From Peptococcaceae bacterium (GTDB lineage Bacteria; Bacillota; Desulfitobacteriia; Desulfitobacteriales; Desulfitobacteriaceae), in assembly GCA_031289815.1 (NCBI GenBank), contig JAITOS010000103.1, positions 1 through 20,539 of the forward strand: a stretch of 20,539 nucleotides of DNA, read 5' to 3'. A program made the position numbers and the translations under genes. The notes below the pieces were generated by a model. The model was not told the origin of the DNA. It ran no database searches and saw nothing but the letters and a program-made list of their open reading frames with translations. This document shows, in pieces, positions 1 to 7,911 of this stretch (the stretch's first letter is position 1; every line of letters begins with the position of its first letter).

Positions 1-477
1 GGTCCGACAGGTCCGACGGGTCCCGCCGGATCAGACGCGGTGATCGGACCCGCCGAATACGCGAATTGCCTCAGAAACAGCGGCGGAACCTTTAACGACG
101 GGGATACCGTCTTCTATAACTGGTCAGAGTTTTACAATTCGTTTACCACTGCCGCCGCCAATCCATCCTGGGTCAACATTGGCGCGGGGAGCGGCATAAA
201 AATCGTCAGCATATCCTGCGGCATTAGCGTGAGCAGTAGTACCGGCAGCCCATTTATGGCGCTTTATGTTAATGGCAGCTCGCAGAATAGCACGGGTTCC
301 GCTGACAGCATCCTAAAAGACAGATCCGTCCGTATTCTTCCGGGAACAGGAAACTACGCTTTGACCGCGACGCTGTTCTTAAACGACAATTCTATCGTAG
401 ACGTTAGAATTATCGGCGGCAGCGTTACTCTCGAGGCAGGTACCAACGCCTATTTGAGCTGCTTCCGAGTCAAATAA
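1..477 (+). CDS. Collagen-like (Gly-Pro-Thr repeat) surface/exosporium-type protein, C-terminal part
   Basis: The reading frame is open from the first base, so the 5' end lies outside the window. The visible part begins with Gly-X-Y triplets (GPTGPTGPAG), then a non-repetitive C-terminal domain of roughly 145 residues that is rich in Gly, Ser, Asn and beta-prone stretches and ends in LSCFRVK. Collagen-like stalks with a globular C-terminal head are typical of Bacillota exosporium or cell-surface filament proteins such as the BclA type; assignment to a named family is inference. Three Cys residues (in ANCLRN, SISCGIS and LSCFRVK) could cross-link. The stop is TAA at 475-477 and a hairpin terminator follows. 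It is the only gene on the plus strand and converges on the tRNA operon. Sure about the collagen-like repeat, unsure about localisation. Confidence 0.8.
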   Translation, partial: GPTGPTGPAGSDAVIGPAEYANCLRNSGGTFNDGDTVFYNWSEFYNSFTTAAANPSWVNIGAGSGIKIVSISCGISVSSSTGSPFMALYVNGSSQNSTGSADSILKDRSVRILPGTGNYALTATLFLNDNSIVDVRIIGGSVTLEAGTNAYLSCFRVK

Positions 478-541
478 TTGCGGAAAATTCGATTCTCCGC
501 CATACGAAGGATAGCTTTAAAATACGTTGATCATCCCCTGG

Positions 542-588
542 GGCTGTCTCGAAATGATTGCCAAATCATCAAGAGACCGCCTTTTTTT
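542..588 (+). terminator. Rho-independent terminator of the collagen-like gene
   Basis: A hairpin begins 65 bp after the stop codon. Its arms are GGC/GCC (542-544 and 579-581), GTCTC/GAGAC (546-550 and 573-577) and ATGATT/AATCAT near the loop, separated by small mismatched internal loops. Seven T residues follow at 582-588. The orientation fits the rightward gene. Confidence 0.75.
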
Positions 589-636
589 CACGATCACAGG
601 CGGCGTATTGCGAGCGGAATCCTGTTCATTCCATCT

Positions 637-671
637 AAAAAAACCACGCCTAAAATTTTTTCGCGTGGTTT
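637..671 (-). terminator. Rho-independent terminator of the tRNA operon
   Basis: The perfect 9-bp stem AAACCACGC/GCGTGGTTT (641-649 and 663-671) has an A/T-rich loop and, read on the minus strand, runs into seven T residues (637-643). It lies 15 bp past the CCA end of the last tRNA and faces the plus-strand terminator at 542-588, so the two transcription units converge here. Confidence 0.8.
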
Positions 672-685
672 CAATACGAGACTTT

Positions 686-760
686 TGGTGGGCCCACCTG
701 GGATCGAACCAGGGACCAACCGGTTATGAGCCGGCCGCTCTACCGCTGAGCTATAGGCCC
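686..760 (-). tRNA. tRNA with CAU anticodon (tRNA-Ile2 or elongator tRNA-Met)
   Basis: A complete cloverleaf can be read on the minus strand. The 7-bp acceptor stem GGGCCTA/TGGGCCC is followed by discriminator A and an encoded CCA. The T arm contains GGTTCGATCCC and the D arm GCTC...GAGC. The anticodon CAT lies in the loop CTCATAA (plus-strand ATG at 726-728). A CAU anticodon outside an initiator context is either elongator Met or the Ile tRNA whose C34 becomes lysidine. The loop sequence does not decide between them; I lean slightly to Ile2. It is co-transcribed with the upstream tRNA-Asn. Confidence 0.92.
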
Positions 761-776
761 TCTTACACAAAATAAA

Positions 777-851
777 TGGCTCCCCGAGTAGGACTCGAAC
801 CTACAACCTACCGGTTAACAGCCGGTTGCTCCACCATTGAGCTATCGAGGA
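777..851 (-). tRNA. tRNA-Asn (GUU)
   Basis: A minus-strand cloverleaf has acceptor stem TCCTCGA/TCGGGGA, discriminator G and encoded CCA, T arm with GGTTCGAGTCC, and anticodon GTT in loop CTGTTAA (plus-strand AAC at 817-819). It is the first gene of a two-tRNA operon, 17 bp downstream of the -10 box of a strong promoter. The next tRNA begins 16 bp later. Confidence 0.95.
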
Positions 852-868
852 ACGCCTATGCACGAATT

Positions 869-897
869 ATTATACGCAATTTGACTTTTATCGTCAA
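869..897 (-). promoter_or_regulatory. Sigma-A promoter of the tRNA operon
   Basis: On the minus strand, TTGACG (892-897) is separated by exactly 17 bp from TATAAT (869-874), which is 11 of 12 consensus positions. The predicted start falls about 10 bp before the tRNA-Asn 5' end. The -35 region lies inside one copy of a 17-bp near-perfect direct repeat (884-900 and 940-956). Confidence 0.85.
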
Positions 898-956
898 GCG
901 TCTTTAGCGCGCATTCCGTTATTTTCGTTATTTAACCGCACTTTTATCCTCAAGCG
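884..956 (-). repeat. Pair of 17-bp direct repeats around the tRNA promoter
   Basis: Positions 884-900 and 940-956 carry the same 17-bp sequence with one difference (g893 against c949), 56 bp apart. The copy nearer the tRNAs supplies the -35 hexamer; the copy nearer rpoD has TTGAGG but no good -10 box at the right distance. The region 853-968 otherwise shows no gene and no clear rpoD terminator, so read-through from rpoD into the tRNAs is possible. Confidence 0.6.
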
Positions 957-968
957 CCCTCCGTTTGC

Positions 969-2132
969 TTATTCCAGGTAATCTTTCAGCTTTTTGCTGC
1001 GGCTGGGATGACGCAATTTGCGCAATGCTTTAGCTTCAATCTGGCGGATTCGTTCACGGGTCACGCCAAACTCCTGACCGACTTCTTCCAGGGTGCGGGT
1101 CCGCCCGTCGTCCAACCCAAAACGCAAGCGCAATACTTTTTCCTCTCTGGGCGTCAGGGTTTCCAGCACCTCTTCCAGCTGTTCCTTGAGTAAGATAAAG
1201 GAAGCGGCTTCGGAAGGGGCCGGGGCGTCCTCATCCGGGATGAAATCACCTAAGTGAGAGTCTTCCTCTTCGCCGATCGGCGTTTCCAGGGAAACCGGCT
1301 CTTGCGCGACCTTCATGATTTCCCGCACTCTCTCCACCGGAATTTCCATCACATTCGCGATTTCTTCCGGGCTCGGTTCCCGGCCCAATTCTTGCAGAAG
1401 CTGGCGGGAGACGCGAATCAATTTATTGATGGTCTCTACCATATGCACCGGAATCCGGATCGTCCGCGCCTGATCGGCGATCGCCCGGGTAATCGCCTGA
1501 CGGATCCACCAGGTGGCATAGGTACTGAACTTGAAGCCCTTGACATAGTCAAATTTTTCTACGGCTTTAATCAGGCCCAGATTTCCTTCTTGAATTAAAT
1601 CAAGAAAGAGCATTCCCCGACCGACATAACGTTTAGCAATGCTGACTACCAAGCGCAAGTTTGCTTCGGCTAAGCGTCGTTTGGCCCTCTCATCGCCGGC
1701 TTCCATCCGCTTGGCCAATTCGATCTCTTCTTCCGCGTTCAGGAGCGGCACCCGTCCGATTTCTTTCAGGTACATCCGCACCGGATCATCAATGCCAACG
1801 CCTTCCGGCACGGAAAGATCCACTTCCGTTTCTTCGTCCCTTTCATCGCTTATTTCAACGTGAACGGACTTATCCAATACCTCTACGATTTCATCCGGTT
1901 CGGGCACAACATCAATTCCCAGCCGGCTTAGCTGCTCATACACGTCGTCGATCTGCTCAACCGTAAGCTCGACTCCCTGAAGAGAATCCATGATTTCACG
2001 GTAAGACAAGGACCCTTTTTGGCTGCCTTTTTGAATGAGCGTTCTAACAGATTCAAATACCAGCTCTTCCTCGCTCACCAGATTTCCCCCTTCATTCGCT
2101 TCTATGTTGGCGCCTATAACCTCATTTTTCAT
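969..2132 (-). CDS. rpoD: Primary RNA polymerase sigma factor (RpoD/SigA)
   Basis: This is the housekeeping sigma factor directing RNA polymerase to -10/-35 promoters. At 387 residues it matches the compact SigA of Bacillota rather than the long proteobacterial sigma70. A short region 1.1-like N-terminus is followed by region 1.2 (DDPVRMYLKEIGRVPLL), region 2 with the -10 and core-binding helices (ANLRLVVSIAKRY, LDLIQEGNLGLIKAVEKFD, FSTYATWWIRQAI), region 3 (IRIPVHMVETINKL) and region 4 with its helix-turn-helix ending VTRERIRQIEAKALRKLRHP. The frame opens with GTG at 2135 followed at once by ATG at 2132; I take the ATG. A weak GAGAG Shine-Dalgarno lies inside the end of dnaG, with which it overlaps by about 11 bp, so translation is probably coupled. 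The dnaG-rpoD order is the conserved macromolecular-synthesis arrangement. Confidence 0.98.
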   Translation of the reverse strand: MKNEVIGANIEANEGGNLVSEEELVFESVRTLIQKGSQKGSLSYREIMDSLQGVELTVEQIDDVYEQLSRLGIDVVPEPDEIVEVLDKSVHVEISDERDEETEVDLSVPEGVGIDDPVRMYLKEIGRVPLLNAEEEIELAKRMEAGDERAKRRLAEANLRLVVSIAKRYVGRGMLFLDLIQEGNLGLIKAVEKFDYVKGFKFSTYATWWIRQAITRAIADQARTIRIPVHMVETINKLIRVSRQLLQELGREPSPEEIANVMEIPVERVREIMKVAQEPVSLETPIGEEEDSHLGDFIPDEDAPAPSEAASFILLKEQLEEVLETLTPREEKVLRLRFGLDDGRTRTLEEVGQEFGVTRERIRQIEAKALRKLRHPSRSKKLKDYLE

Positions 2133-3948
2133 CACGTTTTAACCGCTCTCCAATCTCTTTTAAAAGGGCTACGGCTCCCGCAAAATCTCCCGATTTCTCT
2201 CTTTGCGCCATCTCCACTTGCAAATCTTCCACACGATCTTCTCTATCTGCCGCGTGAATGGTTCGGACGCAATCCATAAATATCTTATCCGCTTGAGTTA
2301 TATCAATCTCTCTTGTTAAGATGTGACTCCAAACATTGAGCATTTCTTCATCATCATAGGATAGGAAGTCCCGACTCCCCGCGTTCCGCAAGGCCAGAAA
2401 AATCTTTTCATGAATCGGAACCCGCCAAAACCCGGAACCTAACTCCGCCTCCAAACGCGGCAAACGGGATAAATCTTCCTCCAGCAATCTTAGCAATATC
2501 CATTCAGCGCCATAAACCCCCTGTGGAACCGTCACCGTCACCGGCGCCAACGCCTGATCTTCCTGTTTATTGATAGTATCTCTATTATTTACAGAAATAT
2601 CCTTTGTTTTATTAGAATATTCTCTTTTTCTTGAGAGCTTTGAGGCTTCCCTGGTTTGGCTCAAGATTTCGCGTTGAACGGCTTCCAAGGTCAATCCCAA
2701 TTCAAAACTGAGGAACCGCTCATACCCTTCACGCTCCACCGGACTTTTCACCGCCAGAATATCCGGCGCTAAACGCGTAACCAAGACCGCTTTTTCCGGG
2801 ATCGTTTGCGGAGGACGTTCCGCCATCATTGTATGAAATTTAAACTCCACATATGTTTTAGCTTGATCCAGCGCTTCCTGGAAGGCTTTTTCTCCCTGAG
2901 CCCTGATGATCTCATCCGGATCTTTAGCGTCCCGGAGAGATACCACATCCACCCGCAAGCCTGTTTGATACAAAATCTCACCGGCGCGCAAAGCGGCTTG
3001 AATTCCCGCGGCATCGGAATCATAACAGAGCGCGACGCGCTGGGTATATTTATTGATCAACTTCGCTTGTTCTTTCGTCAGCGCCGTCCCCAAGGAGGCG
3101 ACGGCATTGATCCAGCCCGCCTGCTGTAAAGCGATCACATCCAGGTACCCCTCGACCAGCAAGGCAAATCCTTTTTCCCTGATTCCCTGATGGGCTTGAT
3201 TCATCCCGTACAGATGGCGGCCCTTGCTAAAAAATTTGCCTTCGGGAGAGTTTAGATACTTCGGCGTAGAATCGTCCAAAACCCTGCCGCCAAAAGCAAC
3301 CGGCTGTTTACGGCTGTCCAAAATGCTGAAAATCACGCGATGGCGAAAGCGGTCATAATACTTTTTCGGGCTGTGTTCGATCACCAAACCGGCTTCCGCC
3401 AGTTCTTCCGGTTCCACGCCCCGTTCCCGCAATGCTTCCAGCAGCGTATCCCAACGATTCGGGGCATACCCCAAGCGGAAATCATGGATCATCTTTTCGC
3501 TGACGCCTCTGCCCTCTAAGTAAGCGCGAGCCGCCGCGCCTTCCGGATGGGACAACAGGTTCTCACTAAAAAACATCGCCGCCCAATCCAGAATCTGGGT
3601 CCAGCGCTTCCGGGATTTCTGCTCCTGCTGCTGTGACCGCGACAATTCCTCTTGCGGCAACAGGACGCCATAGCGATCCGCCAAATAACGAACGGTCTCC
3701 GGGAAAGTCCAATTTTCTTTGCGCATCAAAAAGGAAATGACATTGCCGCCAACATGACAGCCAAAACAATGAAACATCTGTTTTTCTTGATTCACTGTGA
3801 AGCTCGCGGTCTTTTCCGTGTGAAAAGGGCAAAGCCCCAGGTAATTTTTCCCTTTGCGTTGAAGGTTGACATATCCGGATACGATCTCAACCATATCGGC
3901 CCTAAACCGGACTTCTTCGACAATTTCCTCCGGAATTCTGCTTTCCAC
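2122..3948 (-). CDS. dnaG: DNA primase DnaG
   Basis: It synthesises RNA primers at the replication fork in partnership with the replicative helicase. The 608 residues have the standard layout. An N-terminal CHC2 zinc-binding domain holds C40, H43, C61 and C64 in LCPFHTEKTASF and FHCFGC. The primase core has a TOPRIM fold with E266 in LLVEGYLDVIAL and the acidic pair D310/D312 in CYDSDAAG. A C-terminal helical domain for helicase binding is less conserved. The start is GTG at 3948, preceded by AGAGG about 8 bp upstream. A Ser/Lys/Asn-rich, AT-rich linker (about residues 440-465, near 2555-2640) separates core and C-terminal domain. It overlaps rpoD, and dgt lies 220 bp upstream. Confidence 0.98.
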   Translation of the reverse strand: MESRIPEEIVEEVRFRADMVEIVSGYVNLQRKGKNYLGLCPFHTEKTASFTVNQEKQMFHCFGCHVGGNVISFLMRKENWTFPETVRYLADRYGVLLPQEELSRSQQQEQKSRKRWTQILDWAAMFFSENLLSHPEGAAARAYLEGRGVSEKMIHDFRLGYAPNRWDTLLEALRERGVEPEELAEAGLVIEHSPKKYYDRFRHRVIFSILDSRKQPVAFGGRVLDDSTPKYLNSPEGKFFSKGRHLYGMNQAHQGIREKGFALLVEGYLDVIALQQAGWINAVASLGTALTKEQAKLINKYTQRVALCYDSDAAGIQAALRAGEILYQTGLRVDVVSLRDAKDPDEIIRAQGEKAFQEALDQAKTYVEFKFHTMMAERPPQTIPEKAVLVTRLAPDILAVKSPVEREGYERFLSFELGLTLEAVQREILSQTREASKLSRKREYSNKTKDISVNNRDTINKQEDQALAPVTVTVPQGVYGAEWILLRLLEEDLSRLPRLEAELGSGFWRVPIHEKIFLALRNAGSRDFLSYDDEEMLNVWSHILTREIDITQADKIFMDCVRTIHAADREDRVEDLQVEMAQREKSGDFAGAVALLKEIGERLKRDEK

Positions 3949-4164
3949 CCTTATTTTCCTCTACTGTACAATCCATGCTCTGGGATCCGGAATCCTCTTC
4001 TTCCAAATATAAAGAATGCTTCGCCATAAATGTCCAGAATCCTCTTTTTGGTTCTTACCGACCCCTCCCTCATACAAGGATTATAAACGACTATAATTAT
4101 TCTTCCTGTAAACTCTACTTTCCTTCTTTTTTTGACAAAATTATCATTCCGGTCTTTCTCCCCG

Positions 4165-4179
4165 CCAGTCAGTGACTGG
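4165..4179. repeat. 15-bp perfect palindrome spanning the dgt stop codon
   Basis: CCAGTCA-g-TGACTGG is self-complementary around a single central base and includes the TGA stop of dgt. No T-run follows on either strand, so it is not a standard terminator. It could be a protein-binding site or chance. Confidence 0.4.
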
Positions 4180-5161
4180 GTATAAAAAAGTTCTGAAACT
4201 GAGCGATCGCGTAATTATCTGACAGCCCCGCCACATAATCCGCCGCCGCTTGGTGCGGATCTCCCTTGGCGCACGTCAGAGCCGTCTCCGGCAGCTCCTC
4301 CCCATGCTCCTCATAGTAACGGTAAAGCGCTTGGATGACGTATTGCCCTTTGCGCCTTTCTTCGCGCAGAATGGGATTGTCATACACACGCTCAAACATA
4401 AAACCGCGGAACTGAGCCATCGCTTCCGCAATCCCGTCCGATTGCCCAATACTAGCCTGCCCTTCGGAGACCTGGATCATATCCGCCACCATCGAAGTGA
4501 TCATCTGACTGGGCGTATTGCCCAAGACACGGCAAACCAGCGGCGGCAGATCGGAAGGCGTCAATAAGCGGGCCCGGATCGCGTCGTCATAATCGTGACA
4601 GAGATAGGCGATGCGGTCGCCGGTTTTCACCACCTGCCCCTCCAACGTCCAGGGAATCCCTGCCCCCGTATGGTGTAAAATCCCGTCCAGCACCGGCAGC
4701 GTCAGATTGAGTCCCTGTCCGTCGCCGGTCAATACCGTCATAATCCGGAGCGATTGCTCGTTATGCTCAAAATGTCCGAGGATGTCGCGCAGCGCCTGCT
4801 CGCCGACATGCCCAAAGGGGGTATGCCCCACGTCATGACCCAAAGCAATGGCCTCAATCAAATCCTCGTTCAGCTTCAGCCCTCGCCCAATCGTGCGGCA
4901 AATCTGCGCCACCTCCAGGCTATGCGTCATCCTCGTCCGATAATGATCGCCGCTGGGAGCGATATAGACCTGGGTCTTATGCTTCAAGCGGCGAAACGGC
5001 TTACTGTGCAGAATCCGGTCACGATCCCGCTGGAATTTCGTGCGAATATCACACTCCGCTTCTTCTCTTTTTCGTTCAGCCAGCGCGCTTGGCGCGGCAT
5101 ACGGGGATAAATTCTCCGCCTCTTCCCGTTCTATGCGCACGCGAATCATCGCCTTATCCAT
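4169..5161 (-). CDS. dgt: dGTP triphosphohydrolase-like HD-domain protein
   Basis: Members hydrolyse dNTPs to the nucleoside and triphosphate and help set dNTP pools. With the start used here the protein has 330 residues, the short form of the family. The HD metal site is intact: H80 in RTRMTHSLEV, H109/D110 in ALGHDVGHTPFGH, and a later acidic residue in YLCHDYDDA. The N-terminal KPFRRLKHKTQVY is the usual lead-in. I chose the ATG at 5161 because AGGAGGG sits 6 bp upstream; the upstream TTG at 5191 has no Shine-Dalgarno. It lies between the ppdK terminator and dnaG, where B. subtilis carries yqxD. Whether it prefers dGTP cannot be read from sequence. Confidence 0.93.
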   Translation of the reverse strand: MDKAMIRVRIEREEAENLSPYAAPSALAERKREEAECDIRTKFQRDRDRILHSKPFRRLKHKTQVYIAPSGDHYRTRMTHSLEVAQICRTIGRGLKLNEDLIEAIALGHDVGHTPFGHVGEQALRDILGHFEHNEQSLRIMTVLTGDGQGLNLTLPVLDGILHHTGAGIPWTLEGQVVKTGDRIAYLCHDYDDAIRARLLTPSDLPPLVCRVLGNTPSQMITSMVADMIQVSEGQASIGQSDGIAEAMAQFRGFMFERVYDNPILREERRKGQYVIQALYRYYEEHGEELPETALTCAKGDPHQAAADYVAGLSDNYAIAQFQNFFIPSH

Positions 5162-5205
5162 CCGCAGCCCTCCTAAATACACCGCCGTCAAAAATTCTCA
5201 AGGGG

Positions 5206-5238
5206 AAAAAGGGAACCGCCTCCAACAAGGCCGTTCCC
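5206..5238 (-). terminator. Rho-independent terminator after ppdK
   Basis: Read on the minus strand, GGGAAC-g-GCC pairs with GGC-g-GTTCCC around an 8-base loop and is followed directly by five T residues (5206-5210). It lies 31 bp past the ppdK stop and upstream of dgt, separating the carbon-flux genes from dgt-dnaG-rpoD. Confidence 0.8.
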
Positions 5239-5268
5239 GCCAATCGCTATCCGCAACGCTTGCAGCCT

Positions 5269-7911
5269 CTATTGGTTGTTGACTACCGCCTGGGCCGCCG
5301 CCAGACGAGCGATCGGCACCCTAAAGGGCGAGCAGGAAACATAATCCAGGTCAATGAGATGGCAAAATTCGATGGACGAGGCTTCGCCGCCATGCTCGCC
5401 GCAGATTCCAATCCCCAGGTTCTTATTTCTGCCGCGTCCCAGTTGGGAAGCCATCTGCATGATCTTGCCGACGCCGTCCCGGTCGAGCACCGCAAAGGGG
5501 TTGACGTCCAGTATTCTCTGTTCCAGATAGTCTTTCAGGAATTTCCCTTCCGCGTCGTCTCTGGAAAAACCAAAGATCGTCTGCGTCAGATCATTGGTGC
5601 CAAAAGAGAAGAAATCAGCAACTTCGGCAATCGTATCCGCCGTCAGAGCCGCGCGGGGAACTTCGATCATCGTCCCCACTTTATAGTCAAACTGAACGCC
5701 TCTTTCCTTCATCACCGCCGCCGCCGTCTCTTCCGTTAAGCGGCGCAGCGTCGCCAATTCATTCACATGAATGACCAGCGGAATCATCACCTCCGGATGA
5801 ATATCGATCCCTTCCTTGACCAGGCGGGCGGATGCCTGAAAGATCGCCTGAACCTGCATGGCGTAAATCTCCGGATACGTGATCGCCAAACGACAGCCCC
5901 GGTGGCCGAGCATCGGGTTTTGCTCCATCAATGCCTTGACTTTATACAATAACTTTTCTTTACTATGCAATTCAGCCGGATTTTCTCCCGTAACCTTCAG
6001 CCGGGTAACTTCTATCAGCAAATCCTCTGCGCGCGGCAGGAATTCATGCAAAGGCGGATCCAGCAAACGGATGATGACAGGCAAGCCGGCCATCGCTTTT
6101 AATATCCCATAAAAATCTTCCTCCTGCATGGGCAGCAGCTTCGCCAAAGCGACCTTACGTTCCTCCAGGGTTTGGGACAGGATCATTTCCTGCACGATCG
6201 GAATGCGCGCCGGATCCATAAACATATGTTCCGTGCGGCATAAGCCGATCCCCTGCGCCCCAAAGTCCCGCGCTTTTTGCGCATCCGCCGGGTTATCGGC
6301 GTTGGCGCGAACCTGCAAGCGGCGAATTTCATCCGCCCAAGTGAGTAATTCCTTAAATTCCTTGCTCAATTCCGGATCGATCATCGGCACCTCGCCCTTG
6401 ATGACCCGACCGGTCGCCCCGTCGATGGAGAGTATTTCTCCTTCTTTATAGGCCGCCCCGTTAATCAGAACCGTCCGCTGCGCATGATCAATTTCCAGCG
6501 TCTCACAGCCGCACACGCAGGGTTTCCCCATATGACGGGCTACCACCGCGGCGTGGCTGGTCATGCCGCCCCGGCTCGTCAACACCCCTTGCGCCGCCAT
6601 AATGCCGTGAATATCATCCGGCGTCGTCTCCGTCCGAATCAACAACACCTTCTCTTCAGCGTTCCCCCGTCTTTCCGCTTCATCCACATCCAGAACGATT
6701 CTGCCCGAAGCCGCTCCGGGGGAAGCCGGCAAGCCTTTGGCTATCACTTCCAGCTTGGCCTTGTCGTCAATGCGCCGATGCAAAAGCTGATCCAGCTGTC
6801 CCGGTTCGATCCGGACAATCGCTTCTTCTTTGCTAATCAGACCCTCATGGTATTGATCCACCGCCACTTTAATGGAAGCCGCCGCCGTGCGTTTGCCAAC
6901 CCGGGTCTGCAACATGTAGAGCTTTCCTCTTTCGATGGTAAACTCAATATCCTGCATATCGCGGTAGTGCGCCTCCAAATCCGAGGATACCTTGATAAAC
7001 TGCCGGTAGATCTCCGGATTATCCTTTTCCAGACTGGCAATGGGGAGGGGCGTCCGGATCCCGGCCACCACGTCTTCCCCTTGCGCGTTCATTAAATATT
7101 CGCCGTACAGCGCTTTTTCGCCGGTTGAGGGGCTGCGGGTAAAGGCGACTCCGGTGCCGGAATCATTCCCTGTGTTGCCAAAGACCATCGACTGGACATT
7201 CACCGCCGTACCCCAGTCGTCCGGAATATGATTGCTTCGGCGGTAGAAGATCGCGCGCGCGTTATTCCAGGAACGGAACACCGCCAGAATGGCCTGCCGC
7301 AATTGTTCCTGGGGATCTTCCGGGAAAGGATGTCCGGTCAGGCGCTGCACCAGCTTTTTATAGTCGTCGATCAGCGTCGCCAGACTCTCCACCGAAAGCT
7401 CCGAATCATAGCGGACTCCCTGTTTGCGCTTGACGGCGCCGAGGATATCTTCAAAATCATTGCGGCTGAGATCCAGCACCACGTCGCTGAACATATGGAT
7501 AAAACGGCGGTAGCAATCCAGGGCAAAGCGTTCATTTTGGGTCGCCTCTCCCAGGGCCTTTACCGTTTCCTTATTTAAACCGAGATTCAACACCGTATCC
7601 ATCATTCCCGGCATGGAAGCCTGCGCGCCGGAGCGGACGGAAACCAGCAGCGGTCGGACAGGATCCCCCAATTTTTTCTCCGTGGCCTTTTCAATCGCGG
7701 CCAGAGCCGGTTTGATCTGATCTTCCAGCCCAGCGGGAAATTGACCGTTGCAGGTGTAATACGCCTTGCAAGCCTCGGTAGTGATCGTGAAGCCGGGCGG
7801 CACCGGTAAACCCATATTCGCCATTTCCGCAAGATTCGCGCCTTTTCCTCCCAGCAAACCGCGCATGGAAGCATTCCCTTCATGGAACAGATAAACATAC
7901 TTAGTTGACAT
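5269..7911 (-). CDS. ppdK: Pyruvate, phosphate dikinase
   Basis: It catalyses the reversible interconversion of ATP, pyruvate and phosphate with AMP, PEP and pyrophosphate, used in glycolysis or gluconeogenesis depending on the organism. At 880 residues it has the normal full length. The N-terminal ATP-grasp domain starts with LLGGKGANLAEM and holds VSVRSGAQASMPGMMDT. The swivelling central domain carries the phospho-histidine H453 in SRGGMTSHAAVVARHMGKP. The C-terminal TIM barrel carries catalytic C837 in GIGICGEHGG and ends with SPFRVPIARLAAAQA. T451, two residues before the catalytic His, is the position known to be phosphorylated by PDRP, whose gene lies directly upstream with an 11-bp overlap. 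The ATG at 7911 follows GGGGGA at good spacing. All key residues are present. Confidence 0.98.
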   Translation of the reverse strand: MSTKYVYLFHEGNASMRGLLGGKGANLAEMANMGLPVPPGFTITTEACKAYYTCNGQFPAGLEDQIKPALAAIEKATEKKLGDPVRPLLVSVRSGAQASMPGMMDTVLNLGLNKETVKALGEATQNERFALDCYRRFIHMFSDVVLDLSRNDFEDILGAVKRKQGVRYDSELSVESLATLIDDYKKLVQRLTGHPFPEDPQEQLRQAILAVFRSWNNARAIFYRRSNHIPDDWGTAVNVQSMVFGNTGNDSGTGVAFTRSPSTGEKALYGEYLMNAQGEDVVAGIRTPLPIASLEKDNPEIYRQFIKVSSDLEAHYRDMQDIEFTIERGKLYMLQTRVGKRTAAASIKVAVDQYHEGLISKEEAIVRIEPGQLDQLLHRRIDDKAKLEVIAKGLPASPGAASGRIVLDVDEAERRGNAEEKVLLIRTETTPDDIHGIMAAQGVLTSRGGMTSHAAVVARHMGKPCVCGCETLEIDHAQRTVLINGAAYKEGEILSIDGATGRVIKGEVPMIDPELSKEFKELLTWADEIRRLQVRANADNPADAQKARDFGAQGIGLCRTEHMFMDPARIPIVQEMILSQTLEERKVALAKLLPMQEEDFYGILKAMAGLPVIIRLLDPPLHEFLPRAEDLLIEVTRLKVTGENPAELHSKEKLLYKVKALMEQNPMLGHRGCRLAITYPEIYAMQVQAIFQASARLVKEGIDIHPEVMIPLVIHVNELATLRRLTEETAAAVMKERGVQFDYKVGTMIEVPRAALTADTIAEVADFFSFGTNDLTQTIFGFSRDDAEGKFLKDYLEQRILDVNPFAVLDRDGVGKIMQMASQLGRGRNKNLGIGICGEHGGEASSIEFCHLIDLDYVSCSPFRVPIARLAAAQAVVNNQ

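Noticed and set aside
686..760. Initiator tRNA-fMet
   Set aside because: The first base pair is G-C and the anticodon stem lacks the three G-C pairs typical of initiators.
4080..4085. TATAAT on the minus strand as the dnaG promoter
   Set aside because: The hexamer is perfect but I find no -35 at 16-18 bp, so I do not list it as a promoter.
4132..4137. TTGACA on the plus strand as a promoter
   Set aside because: No -10 box follows at 16-18 bp and no plus-strand gene lies downstream.
5162..5191. Longer dgt starting at TTG 5191
   Set aside because: The ATG at 5161 has AGGAGGG at ideal spacing; the TTG has none and would make that site internal.
5089..5739. Plus-strand ORF of 216 codons inside ppdK/dgt
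   Set aside because: It lies opposite strongly conserved coding sequence, has no family resemblance and no Shine-Dalgarno; it is a shadow of G/C-rich third positions.
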